Assembly (NCBI GenBank): GCA_035516035.1
Contig: DATJAS010000153.1
Coordinates: 1 to 43,077 of the forward strand
Length of the DNA: 43,077 bases
DNA from: Fen-1273 sp035516035
Lineage (GTDB): Bacteria; Bacteroidota; Ignavibacteria; UBA10030; UBA6906
Reading direction: 5' to 3'
Every line of letters begins with the position of its first letter. The stretch's first letter is position 1. The notes under the pieces are model-generated. The model was not told the DNA's origin, did no database searches, and was given only the letters and a program-made list of their open reading frames with translations. A program made the position numbers and the translations under genes. Positions 23,997-32,751 of the stretch are shown in pieces.

Positions 23997-25208
23997 CTAT
24001 CTCATCGGTCCGTGGCAGTATCCGCAGAACCCTTTTCCGGCTGTCCCGCCGGGATAGGCATTCACGTCGGTGTGGCAGGTGAAGCAGACGGCGCCGGGAT
24101 CGGTATGCCAGGATCCGTGCTCTCCCTGCATGAATCCGGCGGGGTGCGTCCGGGGGTGGGTCCCCTTGATCCCGTCGGGGTCGTTGTGGCACGTGACGCA
24201 GACAGGGTCCGCGCCGCGGGCATCGTGGCAGGCGGCGCACGACTCGATGTCCCTGAGGGCGAGCCGGGCGTGGACGCCGCCGCCCGAGCCGACGCCGAGC
24301 GTCGTGAACCCGGGGGCGAGATGCGACGCCGGCTTCATGCCGGGGGCGAGATTGTCACCCACCGCGTGGCACTGCTCGCAGAACGTCTGCGCGTTGTGGC
24401 AGCTGTAACACTCCGTCTCCTTCGCCTTCGCGTCGATGCCGTGCGTGTAGCGGTAGTTCATGCTGTGCGTCATCTGCAGCGTCATCTGCTTCGGCCCGTC
24501 GGTGGGCGAGCCAACGCGCGGGGAGGGCTCGCTCATCAGCGCGCTCTTCCCGAAGCGCTCCAGCGGCGCCGCGCCGTGGCAATCCGCGCAGAACGTCTGC
24601 GTGTGGCAGGTGGCGCAGGAGACCTCGAGGTTGCCCAACCGCGTGAGGCGCCTGTGCTCGTGACGGAAATCCGCAGCCAGGTGGTCCGACGGCACGAGGT
24701 TCACGAAGCTCGTGTGGCATGCCTCGCAGGTGGCGGTCGCCTTCGCGTTGTCGTGGCAGGTGACGCAGGCCGTCATGGAGGGCATGTTGGCCGGCCCCGC
24801 GTACTCGACGGAGTCGAGCCCCGCGTGGCAGGTGGTGCACTCGACCCCCTTCATCGCGACGTGCGCGGCGTGCGAAAAGAGGAGCGTGGGCGCGACCCGC
24901 ACGGCCGCGCGGATGTCCGTCGTGTCGCGGTGGCAGTAGCCGCACCGCGTGTTCACCTGCTCCTCGTGGCACGCCGCGCAGTTCTCATGCACGGGGCGGA
25001 GGTTGTCCGTCGCCTTCGTGCTTGCGGAGGCCGCCTTGTGGCAATCGACGCACGCCACGCCCGCCTCCTTCACGTGGAACTTGTGGGAGAAGATCAGCGT
25101 CCGGCTGTCGTCGTTTTCCGGCCACGACTGCGGGGCGGGTTCGCGGCGCGCCAGCACGGTCAGCACGGCTGCGGCAACGAGCGGGAGGAGCATCAGGGAG
25201 CGTCTCAT
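23997..25208 (-). CDS. Fourteen-haem periplasmic c-type cytochrome
   Basis: 403 residues with an N-terminal signal peptide (MLLPLVAAAVLTVLA) and 14 CXXCH motifs, one per 29 residues. Several repeats follow the c7/class III pattern (FSHxxHV...GVxCxxCH), so histidines in FSHKFH and FSHAAH are probable sixth ligands. The start overlaps the stop of the barrel gene (TGATG). It most likely sits in the periplasm or inside the porin and passes electrons along its haem chain. No catalytic haem site (a five-coordinate CXXCK-type motif) is seen. Confidence 0.9.
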   Translation of the reverse strand: MRRSLMLLPLVAAAVLTVLARREPAPQSWPENDDSRTLIFSHKFHVKEAGVACVDCHKAASASTKATDNLRPVHENCAACHEEQVNTRCGYCHRDTTDIRAAVRVAPTLLFSHAAHVAMKGVECTTCHAGLDSVEYAGPANMPSMTACVTCHDNAKATATCEACHTSFVNLVPSDHLAADFRHEHRRLTRLGNLEVSCATCHTQTFCADCHGAAPLERFGKSALMSEPSPRVGSPTDGPKQMTLQMTHSMNYRYTHGIDAKAKETECYSCHNAQTFCEQCHAVGDNLAPGMKPASHLAPGFTTLGVGSGGGVHARLALRDIESCAACHDARGADPVCVTCHNDPDGIKGTHPRTHPAGFMQGEHGSWHTDPGAVCFTCHTDVNAYPGGTAGKGFCGYCHGPMR

Positions 25209-26530
25209 CAGTTCACCTCCTGTCCAAAGAGCGACGTGCGTTCGGCAAACCAGTACATCAGCCGCACCTGCAGCCGCGCGTCGCGGTCATAGAACCGGTT
25301 TCTCATCCACTGTCCCTGGATGTCGCAGGAGAAGTTCCGCAGCGGCCGGAGCGTCGCACCGGCGAGCAGGGCGAGCGCATTGTCCTTCTCGTCCTGGGCG
25401 CTCAGCCTGTACGACGCCCAGGAGAACCCGAGGCTCGGAATCAGCACGCCGTTGCAGACGGGATACATGCCCTGCGCGCTGAACGACGCCAGCTGACCTG
25501 CGTACCCCGTGCTCCCGCTGTAGCTCACCGTTCCGTACCCGGAATTCAGTCCGACGGACCACGTGGTGCTGGTCGTGTCCGTGTAGCTGACGACCCCCAG
25601 GCGCGCGAACGCGCGCAGGAGGGGGGTGAACCCGTATTCGACCCCCCCCTCGACCTGGTTCGTGGCGCTCTGTGTGAAGACGGAGAAGATGGAGTTGAAT
25701 GCGATATCCGGCTTCCGGTACGTGTAGTCGCCGGTGAGGGCCAGCGCGTCCGTGAGGCTGAAGCGGAGGGAGCCCGTCCCCCGCGACGTCGTCATGTAGT
25801 TGAGATCGTAGTCGTACCGACCGTACACCGTGAGCGTCCGGCCGTACGACCAGTAGGCGTCGGCGCTTGCCCGCTGCTCCGCGGTCGACTGGGTGGCGAT
25901 CAGGAAGGGGACCGTCAGGAGCGTGCGGAGGCTGTCGCCCGGCGAGGTCTCCCGGAGCGCGACGTACGGCTGCCGTTCCTCGGTCCTGTACATGTACGAG
26001 AGTCCGATCCGCGCGCCGCTGAGGAGCGTCGTCACGACCTGCCCCCCCACGTTCAGGTTGTCGTGCCAGTTCTTCTGCACGCCGGTGTATTCGTCCCGGA
26101 CGGTGGACCCCCCGTAGCCGGCTACCGTAACGGCGTTATCCAGCAGGCGCACGCGCGCGCTCAGGCCGTCGATCGTGCCGTTGCCCACCCCCGCGTACAC
26201 GGCCTGGCGCCCGATGTCCAGGTCCGCCATGCGTGCGATGTTCGCCCAGTGGAGGTACAGGTTGTAGAAACGGACGTTGCCGTTGTCGCCGAACTGGTTC
26301 GTCCCGTCCATCGCCCCCATGAGGAATGCGTGGAACGTGAAGTCCTGCTGGGCCACGGCGAGCTGCACCGACTGGAAGCCGCGGAGGTACGTCTTCGAAG
26401 AGCCGACGGTGTCGAACCGCTGGAACGTGTAGAACGATGTCGTGAACCTGCCGCTCACGAGCTGGGCGGACGCGCCGGAGGCGGCGAGGACCGACAGGAT
26501 CAGCAGTGCTGTGAACGCTCGACGTTTCAC
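25208..26530 (-). CDS. Outer-membrane beta-barrel protein of a cytochrome conduit
   Basis: 440 residues with a signal peptide ending ASA and no cysteine-haem motif. The remainder is amphipathic strands rich in Tyr, Thr, Ser and Arg (SGRFTTSFYTFQRF; TVYGRYDYDLNYMT; LRFSLTDALALTGDYTY) and the C-terminus has a strand-like aromatic pattern (LQVRLMYWFAERTSLF). This suits a barrel of roughly 20 strands. It lies between 11- and 14-haem cytochrome genes; in MtrCAB, PioAB and Geobacter porin-cytochrome systems (known) a barrel hugs a multihaem protein to carry electrons over the outer membrane. GTG start overlaps the upstream stop, with AAGGAGG upstream. Not clearly MtrB by sequence. Confidence 0.75.
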   Translation of the reverse strand: MKRRAFTALLILSVLAASGASAQLVSGRFTTSFYTFQRFDTVGSSKTYLRGFQSVQLAVAQQDFTFHAFLMGAMDGTNQFGDNGNVRFYNLYLHWANIARMADLDIGRQAVYAGVGNGTIDGLSARVRLLDNAVTVAGYGGSTVRDEYTGVQKNWHDNLNVGGQVVTTLLSGARIGLSYMYRTEERQPYVALRETSPGDSLRTLLTVPFLIATQSTAEQRASADAYWSYGRTLTVYGRYDYDLNYMTTSRGTGSLRFSLTDALALTGDYTYRKPDIAFNSIFSVFTQSATNQVEGGVEYGFTPLLRAFARLGVVSYTDTTSTTWSVGLNSGYGTVSYSGSTGYAGQLASFSAQGMYPVCNGVLIPSLGFSWASYRLSAQDEKDNALALLAGATLRPLRNFSCDIQGQWMRNRFYDRDARLQVRLMYWFAERTSLFGQEVN

Positions 26531-28023
26531 GTGTGGGTGTCCTCCTTCATGAACGGAAATCCTGCATCTCCCCCGCGTCCGGCCGCCTGACGGCGCTCCA
26601 GCCGGCGGATAAAGAGATAGAGCGAGACGGCAAGCAGCGTGATGATGAGCGTGGCAACCCCGAGCCCGATCCGCCGGAAGTAGTACTCCGCAACGGAACG
26701 GGCGGCCTCGTCGGCGACCGCGGAGGTCACCGCAAGCCCTTTGCCGACCACCGCGGCGAACCGCGGCTCGTCGAATGCGTGGACGGTCGTGCGCGCTTCC
26801 AGCGCGGCCTGGCGGGCGTCGCGCAGGCGGAACCTGGCTTCGGCAATCTCCATCCCCTTCTGCTCCGCCTCTTCCACCAGCGCACGCGCGGCGCTGTCGG
26901 AGGCCGCCAGGCTGTCGGCAAGGCGTTTCATCGCCGCAGCCGCCATGAAGCCGGGATCCCCGTCGCCGTGACAGCGGGTGCAGATGGAGCCGCCGCCCGT
27001 GCCGAGCATCGCGGCCGTGGCGGGCGCGATGTCGTGCTTGCCGTGGCACGTCTCGCATTCCGGCAACCCTCCCGCGTCAAACGCGCTCTTGTGGGGGCTC
27101 TTCGCAAACAGGTCCGCATTCAGCGCGTGGCATGTGCCGCAGACCTGGGAGATCGATTCCACGCCGGGGGGTGCGGCGCCGTGATTACCGTGGCAGCTGT
27201 TGCACGCCGGGGCGCCCAGGTCCTTTTTCACCAGGAGCGCCACGCCGTGGACGCTTGCCGCGTACTGCGCGTACTGGTCCGCGGGGATGCCGTAGGAGGC
27301 CATGAGCGCGGCGTTCGCGTGGCAGCGGGCACACGTCAGGGGGATGTTCGTGGGATAGACGCTGGAGCGGACGTCGCGCGCGGAGAGTATCCCGTGATTC
27401 CCGTGGCAGCTCACGCACTGCGCCACGCGGGGGTCACCCGCGGCGTTGCGCGACCCGTGAACGCTCGTGCGGTATTTCTCGAGCTGGTCCACGGGGAGCG
27501 CGGGGTTGTAGGTCCGGATGTACTTCGCATCCGAGTGGCAGGACGCGCAGAGGGCCACTACCCGGAGGGGGCTTACCGGCGAGCCGGGGTCGGCGACGGG
27601 GAGTATGCCGTGCACACCGTGGCACGCGGTGCACTGCACGATCCGCTGCTTCCCGTCGAGCGCCAGGCGCCCGTGGACGCTCTGCTGGAGGAGCGCAAAC
27701 TGGTCCGTCCGTATGTGCGCGCCGAGCGAGGCCATGCGGGACGAATCGGCGTGGCACCGCGCGCACATGGCTGAGATGGCGTCGCCCGAAGGCTTTCCGA
27801 CGAATCCCGCGTCGCGGCTCATCGCCCTCTCCATGTCCTCGGCCGCGGGGTTCCCCCCGTGGCACCCGGCGCACGAGACCCCGTGGCGCGCGTGCACGTC
27901 GTGCGCCCAGAGCGCCGAGGGCTTGTCCCCCAGTCCCTGGTGGCACGTGAGGCACGCATCGGCTGCCGTCGCGCTGCGGCCGGCGAGGATGAGCACCGCT
28001 GCAATGAGGGCCGGCGTTCTCAC
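26527..28023 (-). CDS. Eleven-haem membrane-anchored c-type cytochrome
   Basis: 498 residues. The signal peptide (LIAAVLILAGRSATAA) is followed by 11 CXXCH sites up to about residue 365, then a charged coiled-coil-like helix (LADSLAASDSAARALVEEAEQKG...) and a C-terminal membrane helix (LGVATLIITLLAVSLYLFI) with a short cytoplasmic tail. The repeated module S-V-H-G ... CxxCHGxHGI ... N-I-P-x-TCxxCH is shared with the 19- and 13-haem proteins further upstream. A GTG start overlaps the cytochrome b stop (GTGA). The topology (periplasmic haems, inner-membrane anchor) suits transfer from the b/Rieske complex to the periplasmic cytochromes. Confidence 0.88.
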   Translation of the reverse strand: MRTPALIAAVLILAGRSATAADACLTCHQGLGDKPSALWAHDVHARHGVSCAGCHGGNPAAEDMERAMSRDAGFVGKPSGDAISAMCARCHADSSRMASLGAHIRTDQFALLQQSVHGRLALDGKQRIVQCTACHGVHGILPVADPGSPVSPLRVVALCASCHSDAKYIRTYNPALPVDQLEKYRTSVHGSRNAAGDPRVAQCVSCHGNHGILSARDVRSSVYPTNIPLTCARCHANAALMASYGIPADQYAQYAASVHGVALLVKKDLGAPACNSCHGNHGAAPPGVESISQVCGTCHALNADLFAKSPHKSAFDAGGLPECETCHGKHDIAPATAAMLGTGGGSICTRCHGDGDPGFMAAAAMKRLADSLAASDSAARALVEEAEQKGMEIAEARFRLRDARQAALEARTTVHAFDEPRFAAVVGKGLAVTSAVADEAARSVAEYYFRRIGLGVATLIITLLAVSLYLFIRRLERRQAAGRGGDAGFPFMKEDTHT

Positions 28024-29093
28024 GAGAGCCACCCGAGTATGGTGAAGAGGAGGATATAGACCACCACGCCGATGCCGATATACGAAATCGTGCGATTCCT
28101 GATCCCCCGCGCGCTCTTCCTGTCCCAGAAGGGGATGAGCAGCCAGGCCAGGCCCGCCGCGCCGAAGAGCCCGATGCCGAGCACCTCGCCGTCGACGACG
28201 AGGACGCGGGAGGGGATATACTTGAGCGACTGGAACATGAAGAGGAAATACCACTCCGGATGAATCCCGGCCGGCGCCGAGGCGAAGGGGTCGGCCTTGC
28301 GCCCGAGTTCCCAGGGGAAGAAGACCGCCAGGATCGCCAGCACGTTCAGGACGATGAGCCAGAGGAGGATGTCCCGCAGCATGAAGTTTGGAAAGAAGGG
28401 CATCGTCTGCCGGGACTCCCCCTCCTCCAGTCCCTGCGGCTCGCTCATCCCCTGCCGCTGCACCAGGAGCAGGTGGATGACCAGCAGCACCGTGAACAGG
28501 CCCGGGAACACCGCCACGTGGAACCCGAAGAACCTGGAGAGCGTTGCACCGGTCACCTCGTCCCCGCCGCGGAGGAACAGCATCAGCGGTTTGCCGAGAA
28601 GGGGAACCACACCCGCGATGTCGGTTCCCACCTTCGTGGCAAAGTACGCCAGCTCGTTCCAGGGCAGCAGGTAGCCGCTGAACCCGAACCCGAGGCCCAG
28701 GAAGAGCATCAGCATGCCGGTCAGCCACGTGATCTCCCGCGGTTTCCTGTAGGACCGCTCGAAATAGACGCTGAACATGTGGACGACGGCGGACAGGATG
28801 AACAGGTTGGCCGACCAGCTGTGGATCGAGCGGACGAGCCAGCCGAACTGCACCTTCGACATGATGAACTGGATGCTCTCGAAGGCGAGCTGCTCGCTCC
28901 CCTTGTAGTAGAGGAGGAGGAGGATGCCGGTCATGACCTGGATGATGAACAGGAAGAGGGTCACGCCGCCGAAGTAGTACCAGATGGAATGGCGGTGCAC
29001 CGGGACGTATTTCTTTCCCATGAACCGGACGAGCTCGTCGATGTCCACACGCTCATCCAGCCAGCCGTAGAGTTTGTGCCAGCGCGCGCTCAT
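28020..29093 (-). CDS. Cytochrome b of a b6-type quinol oxidising complex
   Basis: 357 residues with 7-8 membrane helices. Haem ligands are H91 and H105 (14 apart) and H192 and H207 (15 apart). The longer second spacing is the mark of b6-type cytochromes, yet b6 and subunit IV are fused into one chain, as in green sulphur bacteria and relatives. The quinol-site motif is HPEWYF. It overlaps the Rieske gene (ATGA). There is no cytochrome c1 or f gene: multihaem cytochromes surround it and probably accept the electrons. Confidence 0.93.
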   Translation of the reverse strand: MSARWHKLYGWLDERVDIDELVRFMGKKYVPVHRHSIWYYFGGVTLFLFIIQVMTGILLLLYYKGSEQLAFESIQFIMSKVQFGWLVRSIHSWSANLFILSAVVHMFSVYFERSYRKPREITWLTGMLMLFLGLGFGFSGYLLPWNELAYFATKVGTDIAGVVPLLGKPLMLFLRGGDEVTGATLSRFFGFHVAVFPGLFTVLLVIHLLLVQRQGMSEPQGLEEGESRQTMPFFPNFMLRDILLWLIVLNVLAILAVFFPWELGRKADPFASAPAGIHPEWYFLFMFQSLKYIPSRVLVVDGEVLGIGLFGAAGLAWLLIPFWDRKSARGIRNRTISYIGIGVVVYILLFTILGWLS

Positions 29094-29575
29094 GTTTTCC
29101 TGGAGACGAAGACGTCATCCCCCTGGACGATCACGCGATATTCGTCCAGCGGGCGAGGGGGCGGACCCGCAATGTTCCGCCCGGTGAGATCGTACTTCCC
29201 GTTGTGACAGGCGCACCAGATCACGCCCAGGTCCTTCCGGTACTGGACGGTGCAGTCCAGGTGCGTGCAGGTCGCGGAGAGCGCCCGCAGGTCCCCCGCC
29301 GCGCTCCGGATGAGGATCACCGGCTTCGATCCGAACCGCACGATCGTGCCGCTGTCCTTCTCGATCGCGGCGAGCTTCCCGACCTTCACGCTCGTGACCT
29401 CGACCTCCGCCTGCTTCGGGGGCTTCAGGTACGCAATGACGGGGTAGAGCACCGCGGCAAGGGAAGCGAGGGCCCCCGCGCCGAGCGCGATCTTCAGGAA
29501 ATCCCGCCGTCCCCCTTCACCGCCGGCCGCCCCGTCCGCTCCCGGGGGGCCCGTAACGCCGTCTGGCAGTCGCAT
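29090..29575 (-). CDS. Rieske [2Fe-2S] protein
   Basis: 161 residues. A twin-arginine signal/anchor (RRDFLK then a hydrophobic helix) precedes the soluble Rieske domain with boxes CTHLDC (C103, H105) and CACHNG (C121, H124). The second box has Ala where most have Pro (CPCH). It works with the cytochrome b encoded next: quinol gives one electron to this cluster, which moves to reduce a c-type haem. A Gly/Ala-rich N-terminal extension of about 20 residues precedes the signal. Confidence 0.93.
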   Translation of the reverse strand: MRLPDGVTGPPGADGAAGGEGGRRDFLKIALGAGALASLAAVLYPVIAYLKPPKQAEVEVTSVKVGKLAAIEKDSGTIVRFGSKPVILIRSAAGDLRALSATCTHLDCTVQYRKDLGVIWCACHNGKYDLTGRNIAGPPPRPLDEYRVIVQGDDVFVSRKT

Positions 29576-29590
29576 CGTCCGTGCGATCGT

Positions 29591-31087
29591 TCAGTTGGAG
29601 TTGTGGCAATCGCTGCAGTTGGTCTCCTTCCACGCGTCCCCGATGTCCACCGGGTGGCGGTATTCCAGTCCCCCCAGCGCGAGGCGGAGCGTGTCCTGCT
29701 GGAACTGTTGCGCGAGTATGGTGTGGCACATGTTGCAGTCCCGCGAGAGGACCTCCCCCCTGTCGGAGACGTGCTTCCCGTCGTGACAGCGGAAGCACCC
29801 CGGGGAATACATGTGGCCGATGTTGTCAGGGAACGATTTCCAGCTCACGCGCATCGAGGGGAAGTAGTTGCGGCTGTAGATCTTCCTGAGCGCCTCCACC
29901 ATCCGCGCGATGGCCGGCTTCGCCGAATCGGCGACGGCCGGGTATTTTTCCCTGTAGAAGCCGGTGACGACCGTGCCGATCGAATCGAGGGCGACCGGCG
30001 TGGACGTGTAGGGGTACTCCAGGACCTTCACGGAGAGCGATTTGGCCTCCGGCAGGGCAGGGTCGATCCACCCCTCGGCCATCACGTGGTTGACGGAGCG
30101 GGCGGGGGGATGGTAGATGTGCGTCGGCCTGTTGTGGCAGTCGATGCAGTCCATCCGCCGGTGCGGCAGCAGCGCCAGGGCGGAGTCGGAGAGCGCGATG
30201 TCCGTGCTCCTGTAGACGACCACGGTCCCGTCCCTGTGCCTGGAGCGCACCCAGGGAATCACCTGCCGCGTGGAATCCGCCGGGACATAGGTGACCTCGT
30301 TCGCGATGTTCATGTGCCAGTGAATCCCGGAGGTCGGACCCGCCTCGCTGTTGCCGCCGCCGATCTTCACCAGCAGGTCGAGCGTCCACTTCGTGTTCTT
30401 TTCATCCGACATGAAGTAGGTGTTCTTGAGCGCCTTCTCGCTGTAGAACTGGTTCGGCCAGTGGCACTGCTCGCACGTCTCCTGCGCCGGGCGCAGGTTC
30501 TCGATCGGCGTCGGGATGGGGCGGGGATACTTGTTGAACGTCGTCGCGTAGAGCTGGTACGTCCCCGAGAGCTTGGACCGCACGAACCATCCCGCGCCCG
30601 GACCGATGTGACACTTGACGCAGCCCACGCGGGCGTGGGGAGAGTACTGATACGCGGTGTACTCCGGCTCCATCACCGAGTGACATGTCTCGCCGCAGAA
30701 CTCGTCTGAGTCGGTGTGCTCGTATGCCTGGTAGCTCCCGAACGCGGTGAACCCCAGGAGAAGGACCGTCCCGAGAGCGATGAACGTGAACGCGGTCCTG
30801 TGCCGCGGGTTGTTGAAATCGACCTGGGGGAAGTGATGCTCGATCGCAATACCGGCGCGCATCCGCCGCTGCTCCCGGGCGATGCCGAATCCCGCCACCA
30901 GGAGCCCGACGACCAGGATCGCCGGCAGGATCACGAACGCGATGATCCCCATGTACGGCTTCGGCGTGCCGGCGAGCGTCTCCAGCAGCATGAGAAACAG
31001 GATCAGTCCGAAGCTGATCCCCGCAACGAGCGCGCCGGCAAGCGTTGCCGGGTTATAGAATGAATTCGGCAGAATCCTTCTCATCAC
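29591..31087 (-). CDS. Seven-haem membrane cytochrome with NapC/NrfH-like haem region
   Basis: 498 residues. Three membrane helices (about 16-36, 46-70 and 97-118) precede the haem domain. The first haem site is CGETCH (CX3CH, residue 131) followed by SVMEPEYTAY...SPHARVGCVKCH, resembling the quinol-interacting region of NapC/NrfH-type proteins. Six CXXCH sites follow over 360 residues, with a long haem-poor stretch between. It sits 15 bases before the Rieske gene and replaces cytochrome c1 in the operon order. I infer that it takes electrons from the Rieske protein, or directly from quinol, into the multihaem chain. The CX3CH spacing needs a tolerant haem lyase. Confidence 0.88.
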   Translation of the reverse strand: MMRRILPNSFYNPATLAGALVAGISFGLILFLMLLETLAGTPKPYMGIIAFVILPAILVVGLLVAGFGIAREQRRMRAGIAIEHHFPQVDFNNPRHRTAFTFIALGTVLLLGFTAFGSYQAYEHTDSDEFCGETCHSVMEPEYTAYQYSPHARVGCVKCHIGPGAGWFVRSKLSGTYQLYATTFNKYPRPIPTPIENLRPAQETCEQCHWPNQFYSEKALKNTYFMSDEKNTKWTLDLLVKIGGGNSEAGPTSGIHWHMNIANEVTYVPADSTRQVIPWVRSRHRDGTVVVYRSTDIALSDSALALLPHRRMDCIDCHNRPTHIYHPPARSVNHVMAEGWIDPALPEAKSLSVKVLEYPYTSTPVALDSIGTVVTGFYREKYPAVADSAKPAIARMVEALRKIYSRNYFPSMRVSWKSFPDNIGHMYSPGCFRCHDGKHVSDRGEVLSRDCNMCHTILAQQFQQDTLRLALGGLEYRHPVDIGDAWKETNCSDCHNSN

Positions 31088-31156
31088 GCCGCCCTCCGTG
31101 GCGGGCGCACGCCGTGCGGGTCCCCCCGGGAGAGGGACCCGCGCGTGCTCTGGTCG

Positions 31157-31699
31157 TTACTTCTTCGGCGGACCGTGGTGCTCGATCTTGGCCCACATCT
31201 CCTTCAGGTTGAATCCCTTGAACGTCGGGCTCTCGGAGTTGTGGCATTTCTCGCAGAACTTGGCGTCGGCCTTGTCGGGGAGGACGAGGCCCGCTTCCTT
31301 CGACTTGGCCAGGTCGCCTTTCGTGTGAATCATCTTGTACGCCGACGCGGCGCCGTGGCACGCCTCGCACGTCACCCCTTCTTCCTTCTTGAATCCCGCC
31401 TCCACGTTCGCGGCGGCTCCGCCCCCGGTCACGTGGCATTTCAGGCACTCGGGGCTCTCCGCGGCCGGTTTCGTCAACCCGCGCTTCTTGGCATACTCCT
31501 CCGCCTCCTTCGTCTGCAGCGACGCGAACGCATGGGCGTGTGCGCTCTTCTCCCATACGAGGTACGCCCCTCCCTTGTCCGCCATCTTGTGACACATGCT
31601 GCAGAACTTCGCGCCGACGTACTTGTTGTCGGCCGAGGCCGTCCCGGCGACAAGCAGGACGGCGACAAACAGTGCAACCAGAGCGGTGAGCGATCTCAT
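31157..31699 (-). CDS. Tetrahaem periplasmic cytochrome, c554-like
   Basis: 180 residues: a signal peptide (LVALFVAVLLVAGTASA), then four CXXCH motifs (CSMCH, CLKCH, CEACH, CEKCH). The opening KYVGAKFCSMCH...WEKSAHAHAF and the spacing recall cytochrome c554 of ammonia oxidisers, a soluble electron shuttle (known). Start ATG 31699 has GAGGAGG upstream; a TTG 13 codons earlier is unlikely. It is probably the small mobile carrier between the inner-membrane complex and the larger cytochromes. Confidence 0.9.
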   Translation of the reverse strand: MRSLTALVALFVAVLLVAGTASADNKYVGAKFCSMCHKMADKGGAYLVWEKSAHAHAFASLQTKEAEEYAKKRGLTKPAAESPECLKCHVTGGGAAANVEAGFKKEEGVTCEACHGAASAYKMIHTKGDLAKSKEAGLVLPDKADAKFCEKCHNSESPTFKGFNLKEMWAKIEHHGPPKK

Positions 31700-31799
31700 C
31701 AGCAGAGTCCTCCTCGTAGTGATTGTTCCCGTGTGCAACTATGGATTGAACGGAGACTGGAACCGGCGCGGGAATGACAGGAGCCGGAAAGCAGGTTCC

Positions 31800-31869
31800 C
31801 CCGCCCCCCCCGGGGGAGGCGAAAGCCGTGAAAAAATGTAATACTTCGTGATGAAATTTGCCAATGGGA
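31800..31869 (-). promoter_or_regulatory. GC hairpin and AT-rich patch before the tetrahaem gene
   Basis: The 170-base gap holds a 10-position G/C inverted repeat (31802-31821, one G-U pair) and, upstream of it on the minus strand, an unusually AT-rich run with TTGGCA, 15 bases, TATTAC. This could be an internal promoter or a processing site; neither is a strong match. Confidence 0.25.
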
Positions 31870-32751
31870 TCACCTGTATGCAAACACCATGGCGTAAATG
31901 ATCCAGACGACGATGGCGAACCCCGTGCAAAGCGCCGTCCACCCGAAGGCCCTGATCGCCCTGATCACGATGGGAGGATAAGGCTCCACCAGGTGTTCCT
32001 CGAGCCTTCCCGAGGCTGCCAGGATGTCGTATTCCGCCGGCTTATCCTCGCGGAACTCTTCCACCGGCATGCGCCCGGTGAACACCACGATGTCCATGGG
32101 GAATTTCTCCGGGCGGAGGTGCGTATTGAAGAAGTGGACCGTGAAGATGAATCCGACCGCCAGGAGCGCCTCGTCGCTGTGGATGATCGTCGCGACATTG
32201 ATGACCCACCCGGGGAGGACCAGCGTGAAGAGCTCCGGGAACCAGAGTATGAGTCCCGTCGAACCGATGACACAGATTCCCCAGAAGACCGCGAAGTAAT
32301 CGAATTTTTCCCAGTACGTCCAGCGCCCGTAGCGGGGACGCGGGCCGGCCCCGACAAACCACTTCATCGAGCCGATGAAATCGCGCAGGTCTTTCTTCGT
32401 CGGGAGCATCGTATCGGGACCCGTCAGCATCGCCTTCCACGTCCCGAACTCCTTCTTCCGGCGCCGGAACAGGTCGCTGATGTGCAGGCCGAAAATGACC
32501 ACCATCGACACCGCCGCCATCCTGTGGATGTACCCGGCCGTCTCGAATCCCCCCAGCACCCGCGAGAGGATTGACGCCCACGAGGTGTAGGAGAATTTGA
32601 GCGTCATGCCGGTGAGCGCCAGGCTCATGAAACTGACAATCATCACGACGTGCAGGACGCGGTTCAGCCGGCTGAACCTGAGGTACTGCCGTTCTTCGCG
32701 CCCGATACCCGCGCGGGCGCTCTGCGCGGCGCGGCCCGATTCGTGGCTCAT
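31870..32751 (-). CDS. Di-haem b-type membrane cytochrome, split partner of the 19-haem protein
   Basis: 293 residues with four or five membrane helices and several helix histidines (NRVLHVVMIV, TAGYIHRMAA, IFGLHISDLF, IIHSDEALL, TVHFFNTHL), as in hydrogenase/formate-dehydrogenase-type cytochrome b subunits that exchange electrons with quinone. It overlaps the 19-haem gene (ATGA). Its sequence aligns by eye with the C-terminal part of the 725-residue fused protein encoded further upstream (GRWTYWEKFDYFAV / GRFSYIEKSEYWAL; LTGMTLKF / LTGFALRF), so here the same b module is a separate chain. Role: quinone site of a second c-b complex. Confidence 0.88.
   Translation of the reverse strand: MSHESGRAAQSARAGIGREERQYLRFSRLNRVLHVVMIVSFMSLALTGMTLKFSYTSWASILSRVLGGFETAGYIHRMAAVSMVVIFGLHISDLFRRRKKEFGTWKAMLTGPDTMLPTKKDLRDFIGSMKWFVGAGPRPRYGRWTYWEKFDYFAVFWGICVIGSTGLILWFPELFTLVLPGWVINVATIIHSDEALLAVGFIFTVHFFNTHLRPEKFPMDIVVFTGRMPVEEFREDKPAEYDILAASGRLEEHLVEPYPPIVIRAIRAFGWTALCTGFAIVVWIIYAMVFAYR

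Noticed and set aside
29591..31087. Nitrite or nitrate reduction role (NrfH/NapC).
   Set aside because: No nrfA or napA catalytic gene and no CXXCK site in the operon; only the quinol-interacting part resembles NrfH.
31740..31800. Possible further copy of the dispersed repeat (GTCATTCCCGCG on the minus strand).
   Set aside because: Only the first ten or so bases resemble the family and no palindrome follows; too weak to list.
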